DNA from: Mobiluncus sp963511525 | GTDB lineage: Bacteria; Actinomycetota; Actinomycetes; Actinomycetales; Actinomycetaceae | DNA length: 64,000 nucleotides | Direction: 5' to 3' | Assembly (NCBI RefSeq): GCF_963511525.1 | Contig: NZ_CAUPIY010000006.1 | Span: 62,001-126,000 of the forward strand | Part shown: in pieces, positions 25,228 through 35,261 of the stretch | Layout of the letters: each line of letters starts with the position of its first letter | How positions within the stretch are numbered: the stretch's first letter is position 1 | Notes under the pieces: generated by a model | Databases searched by the model: none | Told to the model about the DNA's origin: nothing | What the model saw: only the letters and a program-made list of their open reading frames with translations | Translations under genes and position numbers: made by a program

Positions 25228-26892
25228 ATGCATGAACGAGCTGGACAACTTGCCAAACCGGAAGACCTAATCAACGTTGATGAAGTCATCAGCGCTTACT
25301 ATGACCTGGAACCCGATGTAAACGAGCCTGCACAGGCAGTTTCGTTCGGGACTTCGGGGCATCGCGGATCATCTTTGGACCGCGCCTTTAATGAGGCTCA
25401 TATCGTAGCCACCACGGCCGCGATTGTTGAATACCGACAGTCGCAAGGCTATGACGGACCCCTGTTCATCGGCCGCGATACGCACGCCCTGTCCGAGCCG
25501 GCGTGGCGTACCGCTCTGGAAGTCCTCGCGGGGATGGAAGTGCGCACTCTGACGGATGCGCGCGATTCTTTCACCCCCACGCCCTCCGTGTCCCACGCCA
25601 TCCTCAAGGCTAATGGGGCGGGCACTGCCGGAGGCGTGCGGCTGAGCGGGACTGGTTTGGCTGACGGTATCGTCGTTACCCCTTCGCACAATCCGCCTCG
25701 TGATGGTGGATTTAAATACAACCCGCCCAGCGGAGGTCCCGCCGATTCAGACGCGACTTCCTGGATTGCTAATCGTGCCAACGAAATTTTGCGCCAGGGG
25801 TGGCGTTCCGTACCGAGAAACCCGCATCCTGAGCAATCGGATTTCATCGGGAAAACAGATTTTCTACCTTCATACGTTGATTCATTGATTGACGTAGTTG
25901 ACGTTGAGGCGATTCGGTCTGCGGGAATCCGTATCGGGGCTGACCCCTTGGGCGGGGCTTCGGTAGACTATTGGGCCGCCATCGCAGAGCACTACGGGTT
26001 GAACCTGACGGTGGTGAACGAAAAGGTCGATCCGCGCTGGTCTTTCATGACTTTGGACTGGGACGGCAAGATTCGGATGGACTGCTCCTCACCATACGCG
26101 ATGGCTTCTCTGCGTCAGGTGATGGAAGGCGGTTCGGCTCCCTATGATATTGCGACTGGAAATGATGCTGATTCGGACCGTCACGGTATCGTTACTGCCG
26201 ACGGCCTGATGAATCCGAATCACTATCTGGCGGTGGCAATCGAGTACCTGTTCACCCACCGTCCGCACTGGGCACAGGGCTGTGCCGTAGGTAAAACCCT
26301 GGTGTCCTCGGCCTTAATTGACCGGGTGGTGGCCGATATGGGACGCAAACTTGTCGAGGTCCCCGTCGGTTTCAAGTATTTTGTGCCGGGGTTGCTCGAT
26401 GGGTCCGTAGGTTTCGGCGGCGAGGAATCCGCCGGCGCATCTTTCCTGCGCAAAGACGGTACGGTGTGGACCACCGACAAGGACGGGTTGATTGCGGCTT
26501 TGTTGGCCTCCGAGATCCTTGCAGTGACCGGAAAAACTCCCAGCGCTTTGCACGAGGAACAGGTGGCCCGGTTTGGTGCCTCCGCTTACGAACGAGTGGA
26601 CGCCCCCGCTACCAAGGCGGAAAAGACTAAACTCGCGGCCTTGGCACCCGAAGACGTTGCGGCCTCGACTCTGGGCGGGGAACCGATTGTCGACCGCCTG
26701 GTTCAGGCGCCGGGCAACCACGCAGCTATCGGCGGGTTGAAAGTCACCACCAAGGACGCTTGGTTCGCCGCGCGTCCCTCGGGCACCGAAGATATTTATA
26801 AGATTTATGCCGAATCGTTTAAGGGTCCCGAGCATCTCAAGGCTATTCAGGAGGAAGCAAAACAGGTGGTGGCCCAGGCTTTGGCAAAGTAA
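25228..26892 (+). CDS. pgm: Phosphoglucomutase (alpha-D-glucose-specific)
   Basis: Interconverts glucose-1- and glucose-6-phosphate. 554 residues: an N-terminal SFGTSGHRG, the phosphoserine loop VTPSHNPPRDGG (about residue 150), the metal loop DADSDRHG (about 310), the sugar loop GGEESAGASF, and the C-terminal phosphate site RPSGTEDIYK. All four catalytic elements are intact. It feeds glycogen and nucleotide-sugar synthesis. The neighbours are unrelated. Confidence 0.97.
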   Translation: MHERAGQLAKPEDLINVDEVISAYYDLEPDVNEPAQAVSFGTSGHRGSSLDRAFNEAHIVATTAAIVEYRQSQGYDGPLFIGRDTHALSEPAWRTALEVLAGMEVRTLTDARDSFTPTPSVSHAILKANGAGTAGGVRLSGTGLADGIVVTPSHNPPRDGGFKYNPPSGGPADSDATSWIANRANEILRQGWRSVPRNPHPEQSDFIGKTDFLPSYVDSLIDVVDVEAIRSAGIRIGADPLGGASVDYWAAIAEHYGLNLTVVNEKVDPRWSFMTLDWDGKIRMDCSSPYAMASLRQVMEGGSAPYDIATGNDADSDRHGIVTADGLMNPNHYLAVAIEYLFTHRPHWAQGCAVGKTLVSSALIDRVVADMGRKLVEVPVGFKYFVPGLLDGSVGFGGEESAGASFLRKDGTVWTTDKDGLIAALLASEILAVTGKTPSALHEEQVARFGASAYERVDAPATKAEKTKLAALAPEDVAASTLGGEPIVDRLVQAPGNHAAIGGLKVTTKDAWFAARPSGTEDIYKIYAESFKGPEHLKAIQEEAKQVVAQALAK

Positions 26893-26913
26893 GGCGGATT
26901 GCGCCAGACTTGC

Positions 26914-27642
26914 CTAACATTTGGCCAAGGCAGAGAGTAGCGCGGTTTTTTCCGCGGCGGTGATCGTCAGGTTCCACCGGTACTTGATGTCGATTTGCTG
27001 GCGGGCGTAGGCACAACGGAAGTTGCGGTTCGGAGGCATCCAGGCATCGGCGGAGGCATCGGATTTCTGTTGATTAGCCCCTCCGTCTGCAGCCAGAAGC
27101 ACGCTCGGGTCGTTTGCGTAAGCCTCCCGCTGTGCTTTCGTCCAGGCCCAAGCCCCGGACTTCCACGCATTACCCAACGCCACTACGTGGTCAATCTGAA
27201 CTTTACGGCCTGGCGCTGTCTCAAACTGCATAGTTTTGCCGGTGTAAGGATCGTGAAAGATTCCCCCGGTCAGCCGGCAGGGCTTGGCGCTATTTGCAAA
27301 ACGCGGGGACTGAAAGTCCCGAGCCAAAATTTCCGCCCTGGTATCGCAGCCGTTTCCGTCGCGGTCCATCCATCCCGCTCCGAACATATCGCGCTGATAC
27401 CCACTGGGTCCAGCATCTTTACGAACCGTCAGGGCACACAGTTGCTGCAGGGAGCCACCGACTTTCGCGCTGACGGAACCGGCGGGGCAGTGGAGGCCGG
27501 GGGTCGGAAAATTCGCCAGATTCGGCCCCACGCCAGGCCATAGTGCCCACCACACCAGTGCCGCGCAGCCAATCAAGACAACATCGCCTACACTCGCTCG
27601 GCGTACCTGCGTAGATGTCTCGAAGTTAGAGGAATCGCTCAC
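26914..27642 (-). CDS. Exported HNH-family (DUF1524/GmrSD-C-like) nuclease
   Basis: 242 residues with an N-terminal membrane helix (VVLIGCAALVWWALWP, about residues 20-35) and a C-terminal nuclease domain: DRDGNGCDTRAEILARD, the catalytic IDHVVALGNAW, SGA-W, QKSD, WMPPN and CAYA. This is the common secreted actinobacterial HNH nuclease pattern, possibly for nutrient DNA or competition. It overlaps the TRIC-like gene by 4 nt (GTGA), so the genes are co-translated. Confidence 0.87.
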   Translation of the reverse strand: MSDSSNFETSTQVRRASVGDVVLIGCAALVWWALWPGVGPNLANFPTPGLHCPAGSVSAKVGGSLQQLCALTVRKDAGPSGYQRDMFGAGWMDRDGNGCDTRAEILARDFQSPRFANSAKPCRLTGGIFHDPYTGKTMQFETAPGRKVQIDHVVALGNAWKSGAWAWTKAQREAYANDPSVLLAADGGANQQKSDASADAWMPPNRNFRCAYARQQIDIKYRWNLTITAAEKTALLSALAKC

Positions 27643-28502
27643 TTCTCAAGTGTGGTACCGGAGTCTTCGGTTTCGCCATCCTTGTTGGATTTACCTGTGG
27701 AAAACTGGTTTTTCCACAGCTTCTTTGTCTTAGCATCTGGATAATCCCCGCGGGCGATTCGGCGGGCCCGCTGCGCTGATTTCCACTGCTGATGGGTCAT
27801 CGAAATCGTCCAGTCGTGAGTTTCGGGCAGAACCCAGCGACGCCACGAAGCCAAGATGGTGAGGGTCGAACCGATGAGAGCCGCCGCCACCATACCGGTC
27901 AGGGGGTATCCGAGTTTATAGAAAGAAGCATCGGCACATGCCGCAAGGATGGCCGGAATGGCATAGAGACTGCTTCCGCCGAAAACCATCGGCACATTGC
28001 CCGCGGCGATATCGCGTACCATCCCCCCGCCGATAGCGGTGACAACACCCATTAAGATGGACGGAATCACATCGAATCCCAAGCTCAGAGCCTTTTGAGT
28101 ACCTGTGCCAGCCCAGATTCCCAGCACCAGGGCATCGAATAAAATGAGGGTTCGCCGCGACCATTTGCCGTCAAATTTCCACAGTCCGGCGACCAACGCC
28201 CCAGCCAAAGCCATAGTCAAATAAAATTTGTCGGTCAGGGCTACAGGTGGCGCGTTGTTCAGCATGATGTCGCGAATGATGCCGCCTCCCAAAGCAGAAA
28301 CGACCGCTAAAACCCCGAAACCGACCAGGTCAAAACGTTTTTGACGAGCCAGCCTGCCGCCGAGGATACCGTTGAGGAAAACGCCGGTAATGTCGAGAAC
28401 CCGAAACACCTGAGGTAAAAGGTCATTGAAAGAAACTGGTGCCGCGGCCGGAATAGTTGTGGAAAACAGGCCGGTATCGAAAGAGAAGATAGCACTCAGC
28501 AC
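27639..28502 (-). CDS. TRIC-like cation channel family protein (UPF0126)
   Basis: 287 residues, about seven membrane helices arranged as two related halves, each with a Gly-rich turn: GGGIIRDIMLNNAPP and GGGMVRDIAAGNVP. This doubled motif marks the UPF0126/YadS/TRIC family of trimeric cation channels. A charged C-terminal tail (about 220-287) follows the helices. GTG start at 28502; the ribosome site is weak. It is the first gene of a two-gene unit with the HNH nuclease. Confidence 0.87.
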   Translation of the reverse strand: MLSAIFSFDTGLFSTTIPAAAPVSFNDLLPQVFRVLDITGVFLNGILGGRLARQKRFDLVGFGVLAVVSALGGGIIRDIMLNNAPPVALTDKFYLTMALAGALVAGLWKFDGKWSRRTLILFDALVLGIWAGTGTQKALSLGFDVIPSILMGVVTAIGGGMVRDIAAGNVPMVFGGSSLYAIPAILAACADASFYKLGYPLTGMVAAALIGSTLTILASWRRWVLPETHDWTISMTHQQWKSAQRARRIARGDYPDAKTKKLWKNQFSTGKSNKDGETEDSGTTLEK

Positions 28503-28633
28503 GTGAGCATTTTACCTGAGGCAAAGCGAAACTTTCCCCGAAAAATCGCAAGCGGTGCAAATCATGGCGGTTTAGCGAAAATCCGCGTGTTTTGTGGCAG
28601 GGCAGGGTGCGCAAACCGTTGTTGCCGGGGGTT

Positions 28634-29884
28634 TTACAGGGAAAATGCCCCTCCGGCGGCGAGACCCAATAGGTAAGTGACGACGGCAGCACCAATACCG
28701 ATAGTAGCTTGCCGCAAGGCTCGGAAAAACGGCGGTTTACCTGACAGAATGCCGATGGTTCCTCCAATCATCAGCAAAATGAGTCCGACCAGGACGACCG
28801 CGACGCTAATAGCGGTAATTCCGCTGAATCCCAGGAGGAAAGGGATTAGGGGAACGAACGCACCCAGGGTGAAAGCCAGGAAAGAGGACACGGCCGCCTG
28901 AGACCCGGAGCCAATCGCCTCCAGCTCGCCAGAGGGAGTGTCCTCGAAAGCTAAGGCGAACGGATTATCGGCTTGTTTTCTTGATTCTTCAGTTGACATT
29001 CTTGACGCAGAAGGGAGGGTGGCATCGCCCCCTGGCACAATTTTTTCGTGCGGGGGTTCGCTCTGGTTGGAGTCCTCCGGCTGGTCGGGCGAAACCGCTT
29101 TGGACAGCGTACGTGACTGCAGTTGTGCATCAATGGCTTCCAAGGCCAAAACCGCGTGCGCGGCTGCCTCCTCAGGCTTCTCACCCCGAGCCATGAACAG
29201 GAGTTTCAGTTCATTAGCGGCGCGGTCCAGCATGGGCAGACGCTGTTTCACATCGGGGTTGGGCCGTGAAGATTCCAACAACTCGCGTTGAGACGTGATG
29301 GAGATGTATTCTCCCGCACCCATCGACAGGGCTCCCGCCACCAACCCGGTCAATCCGGTGACCAGGACTATTGACGGCGCAACGCCGGTACCCGCAATGC
29401 CCGCCACGAGGGCGAGATTGGAAACCAAACCATCGTTGACCCCGAAAACCATGGCTCGGGCTCGTCCCGAAAAACGGGCGCGAGAGCGGGCTGCCAAAGC
29501 CCGCACGACCTCGGAATGCAGGTGCTCATCCGCCGCCATCTGCGGGGTGGCGTCGGCATCAACATCGTAGGTGCCGCGTTCTTCGGAGCGCTGCATCATC
29601 GCCAAGACGAAAATTGAGCCTATCTTGATTGCCAAACCCTGCAGCAACCGAATATACCAGGGGCTGTGTGGAGCCGGCTCGGCGTTAGTGCCGAGGTGCG
29701 CCAGCCAGTAATCCTCATGACGTTTTTCGGCATCGGCCAGTTCCAACAGAATTTCGCGATTCATGCCGGAGCGTTTTTTAGCGATAGCACGGTAAATCTT
29801 GGCTTCGTCACGTTCCTCGGCGAGATAGCGCCGCCAGCGTTTAATTTGTTCCGGTGTGGGTTCGGGGAGGTTCTGTAAGTTCAT
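28634..29884 (-). CDS. MbfA-like iron exporter (ferritin-like + VIT1/CCC1 domains)
   Basis: About 416 residues. The N-terminal ferritin-like four-helix region (about 1-110) has EERDEAKIYRAIA, ELADAEKRHEDYW and DEHLHSEVV, with Glu/His residues fitting a di-iron site. The C-terminal VIT1 region has about five helices, with RARAMVFGVNDGLVSNLALVAG and GALSMGAGEYIS. A long Ser/Pro-rich insert (about 265-325) splits the VIT1 part. MbfA proteins export iron or manganese. ATG 29884 chosen; TTG 29908 is an alternative. Confidence 0.85.
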   Translation of the reverse strand: MNLQNLPEPTPEQIKRWRRYLAEERDEAKIYRAIAKKRSGMNREILLELADAEKRHEDYWLAHLGTNAEPAPHSPWYIRLLQGLAIKIGSIFVLAMMQRSEERGTYDVDADATPQMAADEHLHSEVVRALAARSRARFSGRARAMVFGVNDGLVSNLALVAGIAGTGVAPSIVLVTGLTGLVAGALSMGAGEYISITSQRELLESSRPNPDVKQRLPMLDRAANELKLLFMARGEKPEEAAAHAVLALEAIDAQLQSRTLSKAVSPDQPEDSNQSEPPHEKIVPGGDATLPSASRMSTEESRKQADNPFALAFEDTPSGELEAIGSGSQAAVSSFLAFTLGAFVPLIPFLLGFSGITAISVAVVLVGLILLMIGGTIGILSGKPPFFRALRQATIGIGAAVVTYLLGLAAGGAFSL

Positions 29885-29914
29885 GTACTGCGGTAACCTC
29901 TCGGCCAACTCGGA

Positions 29915-30298
29915 TTAGGCAACGATTTTTCCATCAATAATAATGTGGCCGTCTTTATCGCGGGTAACGCCGTCTTTATCAGTTGATGTGGTTGACGATT
30001 TGGGAGGGTTGTTCCCAGCTCCCTCGGCATTGGCGAAGCCCGCCCAGGAGGCACTGCCCCCTGCGTTCAACTGGCTCTTTAGGCTCTCTGCCAACTTGTC
30101 GACGAGTTTAGCCCCCTGCGTGCGCAAGACATCGTTCAATTTTTCGGCGGTCACCCTGCGGGCATCAGTGACGCTTTCCGAATTAGCAATTTTTGCCGCA
30201 AACCCCTTTACGTTGCTAATTTGCTTTTCACTCATCCGCAAGGCCAATGCGGCTCCAGCCCCCAAACCAGCCAGAAACAGCCACTTGCCCTCAGACAT
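29915..30298 (-). CDS. Small single-helix protein, unknown
   Basis: 127 residues from ATG 30298, which has GGAGG 8 nt upstream (an in-frame start at 30307 is less likely). A short N-terminal hydrophobic stretch (WLFLAGLGAGAALALRM) is followed by a helical charged region and a Ser/Thr/Asp/Lys tail with DKDG repeated twice. I do not recognise the family. It sits 30 nt upstream of the MbfA-like gene on the same strand and may share its mRNA. Confidence 0.65.
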   Translation of the reverse strand: MSEGKWLFLAGLGAGAALALRMSEKQISNVKGFAAKIANSESVTDARRVTAEKLNDVLRTQGAKLVDKLAESLKSQLNAGGSASWAGFANAEGAGNNPPKSSTTSTDKDGVTRDKDGHIIIDGKIVA

Positions 30299-30361
30299 TG
30301 CACACACCTCCGAAAAACTCTGTGGGACAATTCTACTGTTTACCGGCCTTTTGCGCCAAAG

Positions 30362-31345
30362 CTAGACCGGAAGGGACGTGGCTTTGCCAGACCGGGACAG
30401 TACGTCCGCCACGAAAGCGGAAGCCACCGTGGTCTTGCCCTGAGTCAGCGCGTTAGCCAAATCCAGGGCTTCAAAAATCTTTTCCGGAGCCCCCGCTAAG
30501 CGTGTTTTGGCCACGAAATCCAAGTCCTCGCGCAGCGGCAGCGTGAGGGACTCCAAACCAAAATCTCCCGCAATCCCCACGGCAACTTCCGAATGGCTGT
30601 CTAATTGAGACCGCATCAACACCAGGGTCTCTAAAGCGGCTTCCAAGTTCGTTCTCTCGCGACCTTTCGCGTCAATGATTTTGCCCACCACGCGTTGAGT
30701 TGCCAGATATTTCAACTGTTCACGCCGGGGCTGGTAGCCATTGAGAAGGTCCAACGAAATTGTTTCAAAAGCACTCATAATCCCCTGATTCTGAGAATGT
30801 AGCGTTCCGGGCAAAACGCTTAAAGCCGGATGTAGACCCGCGTCGGCGGCGCGCTGGGCCACCTGTATCAATTGCGAATCGAGGTTTTCTCCCGGAACCT
30901 CAATTTCGATGCCGTGCCAGTGATTATCCGCCAAGCATGACACTAGTTGAGAGAATGCGCGGGAATTTTCCAGCACTTCCCGAGCGCTGACTTCGGCACG
31001 CAAAGACCTGCCCAGCTGGGGAGATGCATCACCCAGACAAAAAAATTCAGACCATGAATCCGGATCAGCAACCGGAATCCTCACCCCGATTTCTCCGCGC
31101 TGGGCGGGCACGCCGAGCTGCAGCTCCAAGCGCAAGGCCGTGGCAAAAGCGGAGTTGACATAGACTGTGTCGCCCAGGGCTTGGCTCAAAAGTTTCGTGT
31201 TTTTCCACGGCAAAATGGGCACCTGAACCGGGAGGAACGGGGAAAAATCCGATGTCGCAGCGGGCCTCGAAGGCAAACTGGCGGCATCGGTCGGCTCCGG
31301 GGGCAGATTCGGCGTCGAGTTATTCACGCTCCTATTCTCTCGCAT
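30362..31345 (-). CDS. Unknown protein, weakly like part of MetE/UROD-fold enzymes
   Basis: 327 residues, soluble, with a Pro/Ser-rich N-terminus of about 45 residues. The C-terminal half (VVGKIIDAKGRERTNLEAAL, then an LMRSQL helix, then a TRLAGAPEKI helix) resembles the VDGRNIWR-to-KL portion of cobalamin-independent methionine synthase. The zinc ligands of true MetE are not seen, and the protein is less than half that length. It is divergent from hrpA. Treat the fold suggestion as tentative. Confidence 0.5.
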   Translation of the reverse strand: MRENRSVNNSTPNLPPEPTDAASLPSRPAATSDFSPFLPVQVPILPWKNTKLLSQALGDTVYVNSAFATALRLELQLGVPAQRGEIGVRIPVADPDSWSEFFCLGDASPQLGRSLRAEVSAREVLENSRAFSQLVSCLADNHWHGIEIEVPGENLDSQLIQVAQRAADAGLHPALSVLPGTLHSQNQGIMSAFETISLDLLNGYQPRREQLKYLATQRVVGKIIDAKGRERTNLEAALETLVLMRSQLDSHSEVAVGIAGDFGLESLTLPLREDLDFVAKTRLAGAPEKIFEALDLANALTQGKTTVASAFVADVLSRSGKATSLPV

Positions 31346-31427
31346 TCACGGGTTGGTGGGAGCATCCCGGCGAGTTTACCCGCTGACAGGTGAAGTTTGA
31401 GCCATCCTTGCCTAAAATAGGTGGGTT

Positions 31428-34400
31428 ATGTCCCTAGAGTTGTCCTATCCCTCCGACTTGCCCCTCAGCGCGGCACGACCGCAGATTCTGGCTGCCCTGC
31501 GTCAGCATCAAGTTGTCGTTATCAGCGGAGCCACCGGAAGCGGAAAGACCACGCAGCTGCCGAAAATGTGCCTGGAAGTGGGCCGGGGCACGCGAGGGAT
31601 GATCGGCCACACCCAGCCGCGTCGTCTGGCGGCCCGGACCGTCGCCTCGCGAATTGCCTCCGAACTGGGTCAGTCACTAGGTTCCACGGTTGGTTACCAG
31701 GTGCGGTTTCGCCAAACTTTGGGTCCCGAGACGCAGATCAAACTGATGACCGACGGGATTTTGCTGGCCGAAATCAGCCACGATCCGCTGCTGAAACAAT
31801 ACGATGCGCTAATTATCGACGAGGCTCACGAAAGGTCTTTGAACATTGACTTTATCCTGGGCTATTTGCAGCGTCTGGTGGTGAAACGCCCTGACCTGCT
31901 GGTGATTATTACTTTCGCCACCATTGATTCCGAACGTTTCGCCACGGCTTTTGGGCCCGATACTCCCATTATTGAAGTCGCGGGCCGAACGTATCCGGTA
32001 GAGGTCAGGTATCGCCCCTTGGTTGACGTGGATGACGAAAATTCGGGGGAGTTCACGTTCGACGAAGCCGAGGATGACCTCTCGAGGGCTGAAAACGGCG
32101 AGATTGACCAGGTCACCGGCATTTTGCGCGCGGTAGATGAACTATGCAGGGAAGGTCCCGGAGACATTTTGGTTTTCCTGGCTGGCGAGCGTGACATTCG
32201 TGATACTGCCCAGGCGCTGCAGGGACACTTGGGGCGCCGTTACGTGGCTCCCGGTCAGCGGACCTCAGTTCCGGGAGCAGTGGAAGTCTTGCCGTTGTAT
32301 TCCCGACTCAGCGAGGCGGAACAAAAGCGGGTGTTTGCCCCGCACCCTTACCGACGAGTGGTCCTCGCTACGAACGTAGCCGAAACTTCCTTGACCGTAC
32401 CGGGTATCGTTTACGTGATTGACCCCGGAGTGGCACGAATTTCCCGATATTCAAACAAGACTCGCGTGCAGCGTCTGCCTATCGAACCCATCTCGCAGGC
32501 CTCTGCCAATCAGCGAAAAGGGCGCTGCGGCCGGGTGGCTCCGGGGGTGTGCATTCGTCTGTATTCCGAAGCGGATTTTTTGTCCCGCCCCCCTTACACC
32601 GAGCCTGAAATTCAACGGACTTCCCTGTCCGCGGTGATTTTGCAGATGGCGGCTCTGGGTTTGGGCGAAGTTGCGGATTTCCCTTTCCTGGATCCGCCCT
32701 CGCCTCGTTCTGTTACGGATGGGGTGACGGAACTCAGCCAGCTGGGAGCGTTGGATACCCGCCAGAAGCCCGCTCGACTGACCCGTCTGGGGCGCAAACT
32801 TTCCCGGTTCCCTCTCGACCCGCGCTTGGCACGCATCCTTATCGAAGCGGATCAGCTCGGAGTTATTGACCTCGCGGTCGTTATCGTAGCTGCGTTGGCG
32901 ATGCAAGACGTGCGGGAGAGACCCAGCGAACGCCGGGCGGAGGCCGACCTCGCTCATGCCCGTTTCGAAGACGAGCGTTCGGATTTCCTAAGTTATCTGA
33001 AACTGTGGAGTTACCTGCAAGACCGGATTGAAACCCTGTCTTCCAGCGCATTCCGTCGGTTGTGCAGCCGCGAGTTTCTGCATTTCCTGCGGGTGCGGGA
33101 GTGGATTGACCTGGTGGCGGAACTTCGCGGAATGTGCCGCGAGGTTGGGATAAAAACTAGGGAAATCAAAGAAGTAAACCTTGACCAGGTTGACGTTGAG
33201 CGGCTGCACCGAGCTATCTTGAGCGGGATGCTCACCCAGATTGGGTTCTGGTCAGAGGCAAAAAGGGAATATCACGGGGCGCACGGAACCCGATTTGTGG
33301 TGTGGCCGGGTTCGGGGTTGAGCCGCAAACACTATGACTGGGTCATGGCTGCTGAGTTGGTAGAAACATCGCGACTGTTTGCCCGGACAGTGGCACGGGT
33401 CGAACCTGAATGGATTGAACAGGCGGGACGTTACCTGTTGACGCGAACATATTTCGATCCCTACTGGTCCACACGTTTTGGGTGCGCCATGATTCACGAG
33501 CGCGTCAGCCTGTTCGGGATGGTTCTCAGCGCGGATCGTTCCCTTCCGTTGGCATCTTTACGAGACACGGTGGTGGAAGGGACCCCTGCCCGGACTCTGG
33601 CGCGAGAGTTGTTTATTCGTCACGGAATTGTGCGCGGCGAATGGCGTTCTGTCTATCCCTTTAGGGAAGAAAATCAGCGCCGGCTAGAGATGGCTGCCGA
33701 GGCGCGGCGGCGGCGTCAGATTCCCGGCGAAGTCGATCCCTACTCTTTAGAGAACTGGCTGGAAACACGCATTGACCCCGCAGTTAACTCAGGAGCCGCC
33801 TTCGAGGCGTGGTGGGAAAACCAGCGTCTTGAGCACCCGGATTGGTTGGAATATCCCTGGGATCTCTTGGTGCCGGATAGCGACGAAAATGCTGACCAAT
33901 TCCCTGATTTTTGGCCGGCGGGCGAGCATCTGTTGCCACTGGCCTACACGTTTTCGGGCAAACGCGGACCGACCCCCGAAGCGGCTCATCACCGTAACTT
34001 GCCCCACAACAAAGGGAAAAAATCCCGCAAAACCAAAGAACGTGAGATTGACACGGTTGACCTTCCCGAAGGGGTCACCATCATCATCGATGAGGCAATC
34101 TTAGAGTCTCTAGATTCCCAGGGCTTCGATTGGCCGATTCCCGGAGCACTGCGTGATTACCTGCTGGCTTGCGTCAAAGCACTGCCGAAATCCGTGCGGA
34201 AATACGTGGTACCCGCGGCAAACTGCGTTGACGAAATCCTGCCCCAGTTTGAGCGGTTTGTAAACGAGCCTCCCTACCAGCGTCCCGACTTTGACGAAAT
34301 CTTTACCCAGAGTGTAGCCGCGGTGCGCCGAGTTGACCTGTGCGCGACAGACTTAGCCGCCATGCACGCGGCTTTGGAAGAAGGACAGCGAAACCACTTC

Positions 34401-35261
34401 GCGATTGTGGGACGCGGTGGGAAAGTCCTGGGGCTGGGGGACGATTTTCAGGCTCTGCGTGACCGCCTGATTGTGAAAACCACTCAGGAACAAGGCAAAG
34501 TCTGGGCGCAGCAGGAAGCCGAAAAAGCCAAAGTCGAGCGGCCCCGAGATTTTGCTGAGCAACTCAGTCAAGCGCTGTGCCTGTCGGAGACGCGGGTATC
34601 GACGCGGTGGCGCGGGGCGGAAGCGGCGGCTTTGGCCGCGTCCCCCTATCCCTCCACTTCCGCTTTGATCGGGGCGGCACAAAGCGCGGCGGGTCGGGCT
34701 TTGGTGGAGGAATACCTGGCGGAGGGGCATGCCCTAACAAACGATACAGACTACGCTGAACTGCAAGAATGGGCTACCGACCGCTTTGAGGACCAGGTTT
34801 ATTCAATCCTGCAATCCGTCGCTGCGACGATGCAGGCACAAGGCGAACTTGAGCAGCATTTACGAGAAGCCACCGGCGCTAACCTCACTGCTACCAAAGC
34901 AGATATTGTAAACCACGTAAACCAATTGGTGGGCGGCGACTTCCTGGCGAGGACGCCTGGCAAATGGCTGGCTCAGTTGGCTCGTTACTTGCGAGCAGAT
35001 ACTTTACGATTGGACAAGGCTCGGCGTAACTCTGCTGGTGACGCCCAGTTAGCTGCACGTTTTGCGGAAGTTGTAGCGGCCTTTGACACGGCGGTGACAG
35101 CGGCGGAGGCTCGTCCGTTTAACGCCGAGACACATCGCCGTTTGCAGGAGCTGCGTTGGCTGCTGGAGGAGTACCGGGTACAGACCTTTGCACAGCAGCT
35201 TGGTACGATTGAAAAGGTGTCGGCCAAACGGATAAATAAGCAAATCTTAGTTCTAAAATAA
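31428..35261 (+). CDS. hrpA: ATP-dependent helicase HrpA
   Basis: 1277-residue DEAH-box RNA helicase, the usual HrpA size. It has motif I GATGSGKTTQ (about residue 33), DEAH (about 131), motif V VLATNVAETSLTVPG and motif VI QRKGRCGRVAPG, then the HA2 winged-helix region, an OB region and the long C-terminal DUF3418 (about 700-1277). In E. coli HrpA rescues stalled ribosomes. Motif III, normally S-A-T, reads F-A-T (ITFATIDSERF, about residue 162). ATG 31428 has AGGTGGG directly before it, but also TAAAAT 9 nt upstream. Confidence 0.96.
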   Translation: MSLELSYPSDLPLSAARPQILAALRQHQVVVISGATGSGKTTQLPKMCLEVGRGTRGMIGHTQPRRLAARTVASRIASELGQSLGSTVGYQVRFRQTLGPETQIKLMTDGILLAEISHDPLLKQYDALIIDEAHERSLNIDFILGYLQRLVVKRPDLLVIITFATIDSERFATAFGPDTPIIEVAGRTYPVEVRYRPLVDVDDENSGEFTFDEAEDDLSRAENGEIDQVTGILRAVDELCREGPGDILVFLAGERDIRDTAQALQGHLGRRYVAPGQRTSVPGAVEVLPLYSRLSEAEQKRVFAPHPYRRVVLATNVAETSLTVPGIVYVIDPGVARISRYSNKTRVQRLPIEPISQASANQRKGRCGRVAPGVCIRLYSEADFLSRPPYTEPEIQRTSLSAVILQMAALGLGEVADFPFLDPPSPRSVTDGVTELSQLGALDTRQKPARLTRLGRKLSRFPLDPRLARILIEADQLGVIDLAVVIVAALAMQDVRERPSERRAEADLAHARFEDERSDFLSYLKLWSYLQDRIETLSSSAFRRLCSREFLHFLRVREWIDLVAELRGMCREVGIKTREIKEVNLDQVDVERLHRAILSGMLTQIGFWSEAKREYHGAHGTRFVVWPGSGLSRKHYDWVMAAELVETSRLFARTVARVEPEWIEQAGRYLLTRTYFDPYWSTRFGCAMIHERVSLFGMVLSADRSLPLASLRDTVVEGTPARTLARELFIRHGIVRGEWRSVYPFREENQRRLEMAAEARRRRQIPGEVDPYSLENWLETRIDPAVNSGAAFEAWWENQRLEHPDWLEYPWDLLVPDSDENADQFPDFWPAGEHLLPLAYTFSGKRGPTPEAAHHRNLPHNKGKKSRKTKEREIDTVDLPEGVTIIIDEAILESLDSQGFDWPIPGALRDYLLACVKALPKSVRKYVVPAANCVDEILPQFERFVNEPPYQRPDFDEIFTQSVAAVRRVDLCATDLAAMHAALEEGQRNHFAIVGRGGKVLGLGDDFQALRDRLIVKTTQEQGKVWAQQEAEKAKVERPRDFAEQLSQALCLSETRVSTRWRGAEAAALAASPYPSTSALIGAAQSAAGRALVEEYLAEGHALTNDTDYAELQEWATDRFEDQVYSILQSVAATMQAQGELEQHLREATGANLTATKADIVNHVNQLVGGDFLARTPGKWLAQLARYLRADTLRLDKARRNSAGDAQLAARFAEVVAAFDTAVTAAEARPFNAETHRRLQELRWLLEEYRVQTFAQQLGTIEKVSAKRINKQILVLK

